Origin: CAVUUN01 sp964421755
GTDB taxonomy: Bacteria > Acidobacteriota > UBA6911 > RPQK01
Assembly (NCBI GenBank): GCA_964421755.1
Contig: CAYQYP010000151.1
Location: forward strand, 1-11,571
Direction: 5' to 3'
DNA length: 11,571 nt
A model generated the notes under the pieces. That model was given only the letters and a program-made list of their open reading frames with translations. It did not search any database and was not told the DNA's origin. Shown here in pieces: positions 1 through 6,039 of the stretch; the first letter of the stretch is position 1; each line of letters starts with the position of its first letter. The translations under genes were made by a program, and so were the position numbers.

Positions 1-111
1 TTCGACACCCTCGGGAACGTCCGCGCTCGATAAGGCCCGCTGCCCCGCTCGTCTGTCAGTCCGTCGCGGCGCTTGATATTCCGGCCCAGCATCTCTATCA
101 TTTAAGGTTCG
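1..111. other. Left-edge intergenic region, possible 3' end of an upstream gene
   Basis: Frame 1 reads ten codons from the window edge to a TAA at 31-33, which could be the tail of an upstream plus-strand gene, but the peptide is too short to recognise. The remainder holds the promoter described separately. No RNA gene or repeat is visible here. Confidence 0.2.
73..101 (+). promoter_or_regulatory. Sigma70-type promoter for the DUF6677/VanZ cassette
   Basis: TTGATA at 73-78 matches the -35 consensus at 5 of 6 positions. TATCAT at 96-101 matches the -10 at 5 of 6, and the spacer is exactly 17 bp. The predicted transcription start is around 107-109, only 3-5 nt before the ATG at 112, so the leader would be almost absent. 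An AAGG at 104-107 could act as a ribosome binding site only if transcription starts slightly earlier. Consensus and spacing are seen directly; activity is inferred. Confidence 0.55.
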
Positions 112-474
112 ATGTCATCGAGCCTGTATACCTGTTTCATAGCCTGGCTGGTACCAGGCGCTGGACACTTCCTGCTCGGGAAGTATAAGCGTGCAGCCCT
201 TTTCTTCGCGGTTGTCCTTATCCTGTTCGTCCTGGGGCTTTACCAGGACGGTGTGCTTTTCGGATTGTCTCCCGGCCTGTTCGGAGTCCTCAAGTTTTTT
301 GCAGATGCCTGCCTGGGCGCCCCCTATCTGCTTGGGAAGGTCCTCGGATGGGGAAACGGCGATATCCGCTCATACGGCTACGAATACGGTAACGCTTATC
401 TCTACACAGCCGGACTGCTTAACGCCCTGATCGTGCTCGACGCGTTCGACATCAAGCAGGGACGCAAATCATGA
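112..474 (+). CDS. DUF6677-like small membrane protein
   Basis: This 120-aa protein is hydrophobic, with two to three likely membrane segments (about residues 5-20, 28-48 and 98-112). Near the N-terminus is the motif WLVPGAGHFLLGKYKRAALF, a signature resembling TM2-like and DUF6677 proteins, in which a Pro-Gly-x-Gly-His turn precedes a basic loop. The C-terminal part contains YEYGNAYLYTAGLLNALIVL and an acidic DAFDI motif, also as I recall for DUF6677. The biochemical function is unknown. The start follows AAGG with a 4-nt gap and lies just downstream of a strong promoter. The stop overlaps the next ORF start (ATGA at 471-474), so translational coupling is likely. The family assignment is from memory of the motif and was not checked against a database. 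Confidence 0.8.
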   Translation: MSSSLYTCFIAWLVPGAGHFLLGKYKRAALFFAVVLILFVLGLYQDGVLFGLSPGLFGVLKFFADACLGAPYLLGKVLGWGNGDIRSYGYEYGNAYLYTAGLLNALIVLDAFDIKQGRKS

Positions 475-641
475 ATCACTATCTGAGCCTGGTGATCCTG
501 GCCCTTGCTGTCACGTCTGTGTTCACGGCAATCAGTCGAGAGGCAGAGAAAAAGCGACTGAGATACTTCGTGACGATGTTGGGCTATATGGTTGTCGGTT
601 CTCTTGCCGCGGCTTGGCTGATGTACTTCATTCCATGGTGA
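471..641 (+). CDS. 56-aa two-helix membrane protein
   Basis: This short ORF translates to 56 residues: a hydrophobic segment (MNHYLSLVILALAVTSVF), a basic cytoplasmic-type loop (REAEKKRLRY) and a second hydrophobic segment ending in LMYFIPW. Its ATG overlaps the upstream TGA (ATGA), and AGGGA at 458-462 sits 8 nt ahead as a good ribosome binding site. Its stop lies inside the start region of the VanZ-like gene (7-nt overlap with the ATG at 635). The tight packing on both sides and the clean helix-loop-helix hydropathy argue that it is a real gene despite its size. No function can be assigned. A small partner or stabiliser of the preceding DUF6677-like protein is plausible but is inference. 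Confidence 0.75.
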   Translation: MNHYLSLVILALAVTSVFTAISREAEKKRLRYFVTMLGYMVVGSLAAAWLMYFIPW

Positions 642-1021
642 AATTCCTCAAGCACTGGTTGCCCGCAATCGCTTTCGCAGCTTTTATCTTTGGCTTCTCC
701 GGCATGAGCAGTCCCCCCGGGGCCAGCCTCGCGCCCGACTACCTGGCCCACTCAATCGAGTACGGAATCTTCGGCCTCACGCTGCTGTGGGGACTGACTG
801 CGGGAGGGTGCAGATCATGCACGGTGTCGCGGGCCTTGTTCGCCTGGGGCATTGCATTCGCGTTTGCGCTCACCGACGAACTGCACCAGGCATTCGTCCC
901 TCGTCGCGATCCGTCTTTCACTGATCTGTTTGCCGACGCGCTAGGCGCGGCGCTATTCATCACCGTGACAGTCCTGATCGTCAGGTGGCGGTGTGCGTCC
1001 GCTGCGCGTTTTTCGGAGTAG
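635..1021 (+). CDS. VanZ-like family membrane protein
   Basis: The 128-aa product has about four membrane segments and the characteristic VanZ-like polar motifs. These are a His-x2-Glu-Tyr in helix 2 (LAHSIEYGIFG, residues 38-48), Asp-Glu-x-His-Gln (TDELHQAFVPRRDPSFTD, 80-97) and D-x3-D-x-x-G-A (about 97-104). VanZ itself confers low-level teicoplanin resistance in enterococci, but most chromosomal homologues have no known role, so resistance should not be assumed. A TTG at 614 would add seven residues. I prefer the ATG at 635 because MVKFLKHWLP gives a normal first helix and the overlap with the preceding 56-aa ORF suits coupling. Neither start has a convincing ribosome binding site. It is the third gene of the membrane cassette and converges on the rlmI-like gene across a palindromic element. 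Confidence 0.85.
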   Translation: MVKFLKHWLPAIAFAAFIFGFSGMSSPPGASLAPDYLAHSIEYGIFGLTLLWGLTAGGCRSCTVSRALFAWGIAFAFALTDELHQAFVPRRDPSFTDLFADALGAALFITVTVLIVRWRCASAARFSE

Positions 1022-1033
1022 CCGATTCGAGCG

Positions 1034-1120
1034 GATTTCGGGGACACAAAACTTAATTCCATAGCCAACGGGTAGATGTGTACGGGCGGGAAGGGAATTA
1101 AGTATTATGTCCCCGAAATC
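1034..1120. repeat. Long imperfect palindrome, RAYT/REP-associated type element
   Basis: The left arm at 1034-1060 and right arm at 1094-1120 are inverted repeats of 27 bases with only two mismatches, around a 33-base centre. The arms contain TTCGGGGACA and CTTAATTCC. From memory, this kind of sequence flanks REP-associated tyrosine (Y1, IS200-like) transposase genes in many environmental genomes. No transposase ORF is present, so this would be a non-autonomous, REPIN/MITE-like copy. It fills the space between the convergent VanZ-like and RlmI-like genes and could act as a bidirectional transcription stop, although no U-tract follows either arm. Its right end covers two bases of the rlmI-like stop codon (1119-1121). 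Confidence 0.75.
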
Positions 1121-2288
1121 AGATTACTTGGAAAATCCCAAGCTTCAGGTAGCGGGTTTCGGGCATGGCGGGGAGGATTGGATGATCCGGCGACTGGTGC
1201 CGCTGGTCCAGCAGGCGGAGTGTACGGGAGACGCGCAGCGCCGCCTCGCTGACGATCTCGTAAAAAACCTCCTCGTAAATGTGAAACGAGCAGGAGGCAG
1301 TCACGAGGATTCCCTCGGGTCTTAACACCTGGCACGCCAGCTCGTTCAGACGGCGGTAGCCTTTCTTGGCGGATGGCACCGTCTTCTTGTTTCGAGTAAA
1401 AGAAGGCGGGTCCAGGATCACGAGGTCGTACGAGTCTCCGCGCTCGATCGCCTGCTCGAGGAAGAGGAACACATCACTCTGCACCCAGTTTGCTTGCGCG
1501 AAACCATTTAGCTCTGTGTTCGCTTTGGCCTGCTGGATCATCTCGGCGGATACGTCCACGCCCAGAACACTGAGCGCACCCGCCCGCGCCGCATTCAGGC
1601 CAAATCCACCGGTGTTGCAGAAGCAGTCGAGGACCCGACGTCCGGGCGCGAACCGGGCGGCAGCCCGCCGATTCAGCTTCTGATCGAGGAAAAACCCAGT
1701 CTTCTGTCCGAACAGCAGGTTGATCCTGTACTTGACTCGGTTTTCTTCGATATCCGTCTCCGGGAGGCTGTCTCCCCAAAGCACGCCTGTCCTCTGCGGC
1801 AGTTCCTCGTAGCTGCGTAGCGCCGTGTCGTTTCGCTCGATGATGGCTCGGGGGGAGAGCAGTTCGCGAAGGGCTTCGACGATCAGCGGCAGCCGTGCGT
1901 CCATGCCGGCGGACACCGTCTGCACGGCCAGGTTGTCCCCGAATTTGTCCACGATCAGCCCGGGAAGGTCGTCGCTCTCACCGTGGACGAGGCGGTAGGA
2001 AGTTTCGGACGGAAACAGATGCTCGCGCAATCGAAGGGCACGCGCCAGACGCTCGCGGAAGAAAGCCGCATCCAGATCGGCTATGCCGTTTCCGAGCAGT
2101 CGGGCGGTGATCAGAGAGTGCGGGTGATACAGGGCCGTGCCCAGTCCTTCTCCGCCGTGGCTGAGCACTTCAACCAGCTCACCGGCCACGGCGTTGGCTG
2201 GATGGCGGGCCACTTCGTTCGAGAAGACCCAGAGGTGGCCGGCTCGAAGGCGACGGTCTTCCTTCGGTTTGAGGACGAGTGCTTGCAT
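1119..2288 (-). CDS. rlmI: RlmI-like class I SAM-dependent 23S rRNA methyltransferase
   Basis: The 389-aa protein has an N-terminal PUA-type RNA-binding domain (about 1-70, with GHLWVFSNEV). A linking region carrying GQKTGFFLDQ (194-203) follows, then a Rossmann methyltransferase domain. The domain shows motif I VLDCFCNTGGFG (219-230), an acidic VDVSAEMI strand, DPPSF (293-297) and ASCSFH (331-336), in which Cys333 is the expected catalytic cysteine. This layout and length match RlmI/YccW, which makes m5C1962 in 23S rRNA; paralogues of different specificity exist, so the position is inferred. The ATG at 2288 is supported by AGGG 8 nt upstream. It lies 27 nt after the kinase stop and is probably co-transcribed with it. 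The last residues (GIFQVI) and the stop run into the palindromic element, so the C-terminus may have been trimmed or recoded by insertion. Confidence 0.88.
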   Translation of the reverse strand: MQALVLKPKEDRRLRAGHLWVFSNEVARHPANAVAGELVEVLSHGGEGLGTALYHPHSLITARLLGNGIADLDAAFFRERLARALRLREHLFPSETSYRLVHGESDDLPGLIVDKFGDNLAVQTVSAGMDARLPLIVEALRELLSPRAIIERNDTALRSYEELPQRTGVLWGDSLPETDIEENRVKYRINLLFGQKTGFFLDQKLNRRAAARFAPGRRVLDCFCNTGGFGLNAARAGALSVLGVDVSAEMIQQAKANTELNGFAQANWVQSDVFLFLEQAIERGDSYDLVILDPPSFTRNKKTVPSAKKGYRRLNELACQVLRPEGILVTASCSFHIYEEVFYEIVSEAALRVSRTLRLLDQRHQSPDHPILPAMPETRYLKLGIFQVI

Positions 2289-2315
2289 GTCGGTAACCCT
2301 GCGATTCAGGATGGA

Positions 2316-3284
2316 TCAGGATTCGGCTTGAGCCTGTTCAAGAGCCATGCGGTCGAGGACTTCCTGCAGCGAGGGAATACCGGCGCGGGCACCGAGTCGA
2401 GTGCAGGCGAGCGCCCCGGCGACGTTCGCGAACCGAATCGAGCGCTCGATGCTCCAGTTACGGAACAGGCTGTAGGCGAACGCTCCGTGAAATACATCGC
2501 CGGCACCGGTCGTATCCACCGCTCGGACCGAAATCCCCGGGACATCGATGATTTCATTTTCCCACAGAACGCCGGCGCCACCCGAGCCAAGGGTGCAAGC
2601 GATAAAACCGGGAACCACTCTGGCCAGCTCTCTGAGTCCCTGCCGCCAATCGGAAGTGCCGGCAAATTGACAGACAAAATGCGCGCTTGGAAGAGCAAAA
2701 TCGATGAGGCTGAGCAGTTCTTCGACACCGGGTTGGACTTTGTCGATGTCGATCGAAACCTTCATGCCCGCCTCCTTCGCCCAGCGGGCGGCAAGGATCG
2801 AGGCAGGCTGATCGTGCCCGTCGATATGCAGCAGCTTGCCGGCCGTGATCGCCGCGCGATCGACCTCGTTTTCCTGATAGTGGAGCTTGGGGTCCCGGTC
2901 CCAGATGATCGTGCGCTCTCCCGTCGGCCGGTCGACGATGATAATCGAGAACTGGCTGAATGCGTCGGGGACGACCTCCACCATGAGGTCCATCGGCTCC
3001 TTCCGTAAGTCTGCAAGTGAAAAGCGGCCGATGTCATCGTCACCCACCCGCCCGATGTACCTCACCTTCAAGCCGTAGCGGGCACATTGCGCGGCAGCGG
3101 TCGCGATCTGGCCGCCTCCCATCTGCCGCATAACCGAGTCCATTTGGATTTTCGAGTTATGGGCTGGGTACTCGGGCACCGTGCAGACCCAGTCAACCGC
3201 GTTCAACCCGAAGCCGATCAGGTCGAAGGGTCGGTCGTCCGGCCATTCGATGTCGAAATGTATTTTGTCGAGCGGACTTGCCAT
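2316..3284 (-). CDS. PfkB-family sugar kinase
   Basis: This 322-aa protein is a ribokinase-like kinase, phosphorylating a sugar or sugar-like hydroxyl with ATP. Signature 1 is the glycine-rich MRQMGGGQIATAAAQCARYG (52-71). Signature 2 is DTTGAGDVFHGAFA (257-270), with Asp263 as catalytic base and GAG as the anion hole. GFGLNAVDWV near the N-terminus is the substrate-side strand and lid region. The substrate cannot be read from sequence, and no sugar transporter or pathway gene is nearby. I chose the ATG at 3284 because the domain begins about 20 residues later. The frame stays open to a GTG at 3410, but those extra 42 residues are translated tandem repeats. Its ribosome binding site is poor and lies within the heptamer array. 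It is likely in one transcript with radC upstream and rlmI downstream. Confidence 0.87.
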   Translation of the reverse strand: MASPLDKIHFDIEWPDDRPFDLIGFGLNAVDWVCTVPEYPAHNSKIQMDSVMRQMGGGQIATAAAQCARYGLKVRYIGRVGDDDIGRFSLADLRKEPMDLMVEVVPDAFSQFSIIIVDRPTGERTIIWDRDPKLHYQENEVDRAAITAGKLLHIDGHDQPASILAARWAKEAGMKVSIDIDKVQPGVEELLSLIDFALPSAHFVCQFAGTSDWRQGLRELARVVPGFIACTLGSGGAGVLWENEIIDVPGISVRAVDTTGAGDVFHGAFAYSLFRNWSIERSIRFANVAGALACTRLGARAGIPSLQEVLDRMALEQAQAES

Positions 3285-3289
3285 AAAGC

Positions 3290-3338
3290 CACTGCCCACT
3301 GCGCACTGCGCACTGCGCACTGCCGACTGCGCACTGCC
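3290..3338. repeat. Heptamer tandem array A (CACTGCS x7)
   Basis: Seven consecutive 7-bp units read on the plus strand: CACTGCC, CACTGCG three times, CACTGCC, GACTGCG and CACTGCC. Only position 1 or 7 varies. It lies in the radC-kinase gap and ends 6 bp before the kinase ATG at 3284, so it forms the kinase's immediate leader. The same heptamer recurs at 5961-5988 and, inverted, at 6040-6081. Confidence 0.92.
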
Positions 3339-3344
3339 CGATGA

Positions 3345-3402
3345 CCGGCTGACCGGGTAACCGGGTAACCGGATAACCGGATAACCGGATAACCGGATAA
3401 CC
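3345..3402. repeat. Octamer tandem array A (CCGGATAA-type x7)
   Basis: Seven consecutive 8-bp units on the plus strand: CCGGCTGA, CCGGGTAA twice, CCGGATAA four times, then a partial CC. A degenerate unit (CCCGATGA, 3337-3344) joins it directly to the heptamer array. The units change stepwise along the array, which suggests expansion from one end. It ends 5 bp short of the radC stop codon. Confidence 0.92.
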
Positions 3403-3406
3403 ATCC

Positions 3407-4072
3407 TCACAGCATGCCTTGATCAGCAAAGCTGAAGTACTTGAAGCCGCCAATAATAACATGGTCAAGGACCCGTATTCCGACGATTTTCCCCGTTTCA
3501 GCCAGCCTCCGTGTGATCTGGATGTCTTCCTGACTGGGAGCCGGGTCGCCACTCGGGTGATTGTGAACGAACAATACCGAGGCTGCGGCTTCGCGAATCG
3601 CAGGCCGGAAAACCTCCCGTGGGTGGACCAGCGAGGAGGTGAGCGATCCTTCCGACACCCGGACGGTGCTGATGATCCGGTTCTTACCGTCCAGGAGCAC
3701 GTCCCAAAAGCATTCCTTCGCCAGAGGTCTCATAATGCTTCGGAAATGCTCGAAGACCTGGCTGCTCGACTGGAAGCTTTCTCCCGGTTGAAGTTCCGTG
3801 CGGTCGACTCGGCGCCACAGTTCGGCGGCCGCCTGCAAGGCCAAAGCCCGTCGGTGCCCAATGCCCGCCGCCCGGAGCTCGCCGTACGAAAGATCGGACA
3901 AGCGGCTCAGATTGCCAACCTGCCGGGATAGCCGAACCGCCGCCTGCCAGCCAAATCCCGGCGAACTGCCCGGACTCAGCACCAGAGCCAGCAATTCGAT
4001 TTCGGAGAAAGAGCTCCAGTCGTGAAAGAAGACCCGCCTGTCTGTCAGTTCATGCTGAATCGCCTGTGCCAT
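3407..4072 (-). CDS. radC: RadC/JAB-domain (JAMM) protein
   Basis: The 221-aa product has the standard RadC layout. An N-terminal helix-hairpin-helix-like region (about 20-88, with SEIELLALVLSPG and LRAAGIGHRRALAL) precedes a JAB/MPN-like metalloprotease-fold domain (about 100-221). The JAMM zinc motif is intact: Glu120, then HNHPSGDPAPSQED with His170, His172, Ser180 and Asp183. Despite its name, RadC's role in recombination repair in E. coli was withdrawn, and its molecular function remains unsettled; related copies are often on mobile elements, but this one looks chromosomal. The ATG at 4072 gives a family-like N-terminus, though the nearest purine-rich stretch (GGAG) is 13-15 nt upstream, a weak site. 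It is divergent from the secreted LolA-like gene and is followed by repeat locus A. Confidence 0.9.
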   Translation of the reverse strand: MAQAIQHELTDRRVFFHDWSSFSEIELLALVLSPGSSPGFGWQAAVRLSRQVGNLSRLSDLSYGELRAAGIGHRRALALQAAAELWRRVDRTELQPGESFQSSSQVFEHFRSIMRPLAKECFWDVLLDGKNRIISTVRVSEGSLTSSLVHPREVFRPAIREAAASVLFVHNHPSGDPAPSQEDIQITRRLAETGKIVGIRVLDHVIIGGFKYFSFADQGML

Positions 4073-4159
4073 ATAGCTACTAACGCTCCGGCTGTAAAAA
4101 ATACGAAAATTTCTGAAGCGATCCAGAGAATTCCCGAGCCATTTTGCATCTTAAACAAT
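4073..4159. promoter_or_regulatory. AT-rich divergent intergenic region
   Basis: These 87 bases separate the divergent radC and LolA-like genes and are clearly more AT-rich than the surroundings (for example an A-run at 4096-4101 followed by TACGAAAATTTC). Promoters for both genes must lie here or inside the gene starts. I could not find a -35/-10 pair with good spacing in either direction, so no specific promoter is called. Confidence 0.35.
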
Positions 4160-4915
4160 ATGGTAAAGTTATTAACAAGGTTGTCTTTCATCCTTTTTGC
4201 CATGAGTAACGCTGTTCATGCCGAAACGGTAGAAGGTTTTGACCCGCGCGAAATAGTCGAGAAGTTTGCCCAGAAAGAGACCGAATTCCGGGAAATCTGG
4301 GAGAAGTACACGTATATTCAGCGGGTCGAATTTGAAGTGCTCAACGCCGCCAATCAGCCGAGCGAAAGACGGGTGATGGATATCGAGGTGTACTTTACGA
4401 CTGACGGGAAGCGTCAGACCCGTGTCTTGTCCGACAAGGGCGAGCTGCGGTCGGTCGGTGTGACCGAGGAAGATATCCAGGATGCGATCGGTCTCCAGCC
4501 GTTTGTTCTCACCACCGAGGATCTGCCCGACTATGAGATCAAGTACAAGGGTCGTGAACGGGTGGACGAACTGGATACCCACGTCTTCGAGGTAAAGCCG
4601 AAGAAGATGAGGGGAAATGCCCGGTACTTCAAGGGCAAGATCTGGGTGGATTCAATCGATCATCAGATCGTGATGAGCCGGGGGAAGGCGGTCCCCGATT
4701 ACGCGAACAATAAGTTTCCGATGTTCGAGACGCGTCGGGAGCAGATCGATGGGGACTATTGGTTTCCGACCTGGACCAAGGCCGAGGATCATCTGACGTT
4801 CGGCGGCATTTACGACCGCTACAGCGTTCATATCCGGCAGTTCATCACCTACGACAACTTCCGGAAATTCGACGTGGGGACCTCGATCAAGTACGGAAAA
4901 GTCGAGCCGGAATGA
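4160..4915 (+). CDS. Secreted outer-membrane lipoprotein-sorting-like (LolA/LolB-fold) protein
   Basis: Starting at ATG 4160, the 251-aa product has a Sec signal peptide: basic MVKLLTR, a hydrophobic stretch, then cleavage after AVHA (about residue 21). The frame extends upstream to 4022, but that extra region lacks features and would bury the signal peptide. The mature part is rich in beta strands, with YEIKYKGRERVDELDTHVFE, KGKIWVDSIDHQIVMSRGKA and REQIDGDYWFPTWTKAEDHL. This alternation of 'membrane-lipid sorting' strands resembles LolA-like proteins annotated in Acidobacteriota, where the function is unknown. A periplasmic lipid or lipoprotein carrier role is inference. No ribosome binding site precedes the ATG, and a TTG at 4181 is possible but would shorten the signal peptide. 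It converges on ltaE with only 8 nt between the stop codons. Confidence 0.72.
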   Translation: MVKLLTRLSFILFAMSNAVHAETVEGFDPREIVEKFAQKETEFREIWEKYTYIQRVEFEVLNAANQPSERRVMDIEVYFTTDGKRQTRVLSDKGELRSVGVTEEDIQDAIGLQPFVLTTEDLPDYEIKYKGRERVDELDTHVFEVKPKKMRGNARYFKGKIWVDSIDHQIVMSRGKAVPDYANNKFPMFETRREQIDGDYWFPTWTKAEDHLTFGGIYDRYSVHIRQFITYDNFRKFDVGTSIKYGKVEPE

Positions 4916-4937
4916 GGAATGCTTCAGCCGCATTCCG
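4908..4937. terminator. Small hairpin at the convergent gene junction
   Basis: GGAATGC (4916-4922) and GCATTCC (4930-4936) form a perfect 7-bp stem with a 7-nt loop. An alternative 7-bp pairing uses CGGAATG at 4908-4914 with CATTCCG at 4931-4937. The hairpin spans the 8-bp gap between the LolA-like and ltaE stop codons. There is no U-tract on either side, so it is at best a weak or factor-assisted bidirectional terminator. Confidence 0.3.
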
Positions 4938-5946
4938 CAATGGCGGCGAGGGCGGCGGAGATGTCCTCCCGCCCTACATCCTTGTGGGTCACGAACCTGA
5001 CTTGCCGGGACCCCGTAGCTCCGGCCAGCACGCCTCTTTCTTTCAGCATGGCGAGAAAAGCGGTGCTGTCGGTATGCTCCAGATCGGCGATTACGATATT
5101 GGTTTGCACCCTGGAGGGATCAACACGAATGCCCCTGCAGCCGGCCAGTCCCTGGGCCAGGATCTGGGCATTCTCGTGATCGTGAGAGAGCCGGCAGGTC
5201 ATCTGCTCGAGTGCAACAAGCGCGGCTGCGGCGAGGACCCCGACCTGTCTCATGCCGCCCCCCATCATCTTGCGGACTCTCCATCCTTCCTGGATGAATT
5301 CCTTTGAGCCGAGCAGCATGGAACCGACCGGAGCTGACAACCCCTTGGAAAAGCAGAACATCACCGAATCGCAATCCTTGACCAGCTGCGCAACCGGTAA
5401 TTTCAGTGCCACCGAGGCGTTGAAGATGCGGGCGCCGTCCAGATGGACCGGGATACCACGGTCGTGGGCGATGTCCGCTATGGCAGCTACCTCGTCGGGC
5501 TCGAGCACGGTTCCCCCGGCCATATTGTGCGTGTTTTCCAGGGCGACAAGGCCGGTGCGAGCTCGATAATAGATGTCCGGCGCCAGAGCCGCTTCAACCT
5601 GGTCGGCCCTGAGATGGCCGTCGACCCCGGTCAGGATCCGAGGCAGGCAGCCGGAAAAAGCCGCCATGGTGGCCATTTCGTAGTTGTAGATGTGAGAGCG
5701 CTCTTCGACGATCACTTCCTGGCCGGGACGAGTATGGAGCTTGATCGCGACCTGATTGCCCATAGTCCCGGACGGCATGAAGAGTCCTGCCTCTTTTCCG
5801 AAAATCGTGGCGGCCTTGTCCTGAAGGCGGTTGACGGTTGGGTCTTCGCCATAGACATCGTCGCCGACCGGAGCCTCGATCATGGCCCGAAGCATCTCCG
5901 GCGTTGGTTTCGTCACGGTGTCGCTGCGCAGATCGATCGTTCTCAT
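4924..5946 (-). CDS. ltaE: Low-specificity L-threonine aldolase
   Basis: The 340-aa enzyme belongs to fold-type I PLP enzymes and cleaves L-threonine or allo-threonine to glycine and acetaldehyde. The N-terminus MRTIDLRSDTVTKPTPEML is typical. GDDVYGEDPTV (28-38), PSGTMGNQVA (58-67), the PLP-stacking His85, ENTHN (137-141), the PLP-binding Asp170 in LDGARIFN, and CFSKGLSAPVGS with Lys201 forming the Schiff base are all present. The start is decided by GGAGG at 5951-5955, 4 nt before the ATG. The frame stays open upstream to 6003, but that part is translated repeat. As a glycine producer it can feed one-carbon metabolism alongside metH upstream on the same strand. However, a 142-bp repeat-filled gap separates them, so co-transcription is uncertain. 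Confidence 0.92.
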   Translation of the reverse strand: MRTIDLRSDTVTKPTPEMLRAMIEAPVGDDVYGEDPTVNRLQDKAATIFGKEAGLFMPSGTMGNQVAIKLHTRPGQEVIVEERSHIYNYEMATMAAFSGCLPRILTGVDGHLRADQVEAALAPDIYYRARTGLVALENTHNMAGGTVLEPDEVAAIADIAHDRGIPVHLDGARIFNASVALKLPVAQLVKDCDSVMFCFSKGLSAPVGSMLLGSKEFIQEGWRVRKMMGGGMRQVGVLAAAALVALEQMTCRLSHDHENAQILAQGLAGCRGIRVDPSRVQTNIVIADLEHTDSTAFLAMLKERGVLAGATGSRQVRFVTHKDVGREDISAALAAIAECG

Positions 5947-5950
5947 TACG

Positions 5951-5955
5951 CCTCC
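5951..5955 (-). promoter_or_regulatory. Strong Shine-Dalgarno for ltaE
   Basis: GGAGG on the minus strand, 4 nt ahead of the ATG at 5946, fixes the ltaE start. It sits just beyond the end of the heptamer array, so it remains outside the predicted repeat hairpin by about five bases. Confidence 0.8.
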
Positions 5956-5960
5956 AAGCC

Positions 5961-5988
5961 CACTGCGCACTGCCCACTGCCCACTGCC
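5961..5988. repeat. Heptamer tandem array B1 (CACTGCS x4)
   Basis: Four perfect 7-bp units on the plus strand (CACTGCG, then CACTGCC three times) are followed by a decayed unit (TACTCTC, 5989-5995). It is the same family as 3290-3338. It lies in the metH-ltaE gap and faces an inverted array at 6040-6081, with which it can base-pair. Confidence 0.9.
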
Positions 5989-6014
5989 TACTCTCCGCTC
6001 CATAGCCCCGCCTC

Positions 6015-6030
6015 TCAGCTGGTCAGCTGG
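6015..6030. repeat. Octamer pair B (CCAGCTGA x2, minus strand)
   Basis: Two identical 8-bp units, TCAGCTGG on the plus strand or CCAGCTGA on the minus strand, lie in the loop between the two heptamer arrays. The unit differs by one base from the first octamer of locus A (CCGGCTGA), so the two loci carry related octamers next to the same heptamer. Confidence 0.7.
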
Positions 6031-6039
6031 TTCTTTTGC

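Noticed and set aside
635..1021. Glycopeptide resistance gene
   Set aside because: The VanZ-like family is broad and mostly unrelated to resistance, and no van genes or mobile context are present.
1061..1093. Transposase remnant inside the palindromic element
   Set aside because: The centre is only 33 bases, too short to encode any part of a Y1 transposase that I could recognise.
1983..3008. Long plus-strand ORF (341 codons) opposite rlmI and the kinase
   Set aside because: It spans two well-supported minus-strand genes antisense, has no recognisable domain, and its peptide looks like a high-GC shadow frame.
3290..3402. CRISPR array
   Set aside because: The units are 7 and 8 bp in direct tandem with no unique spacers, and no cas genes are present.
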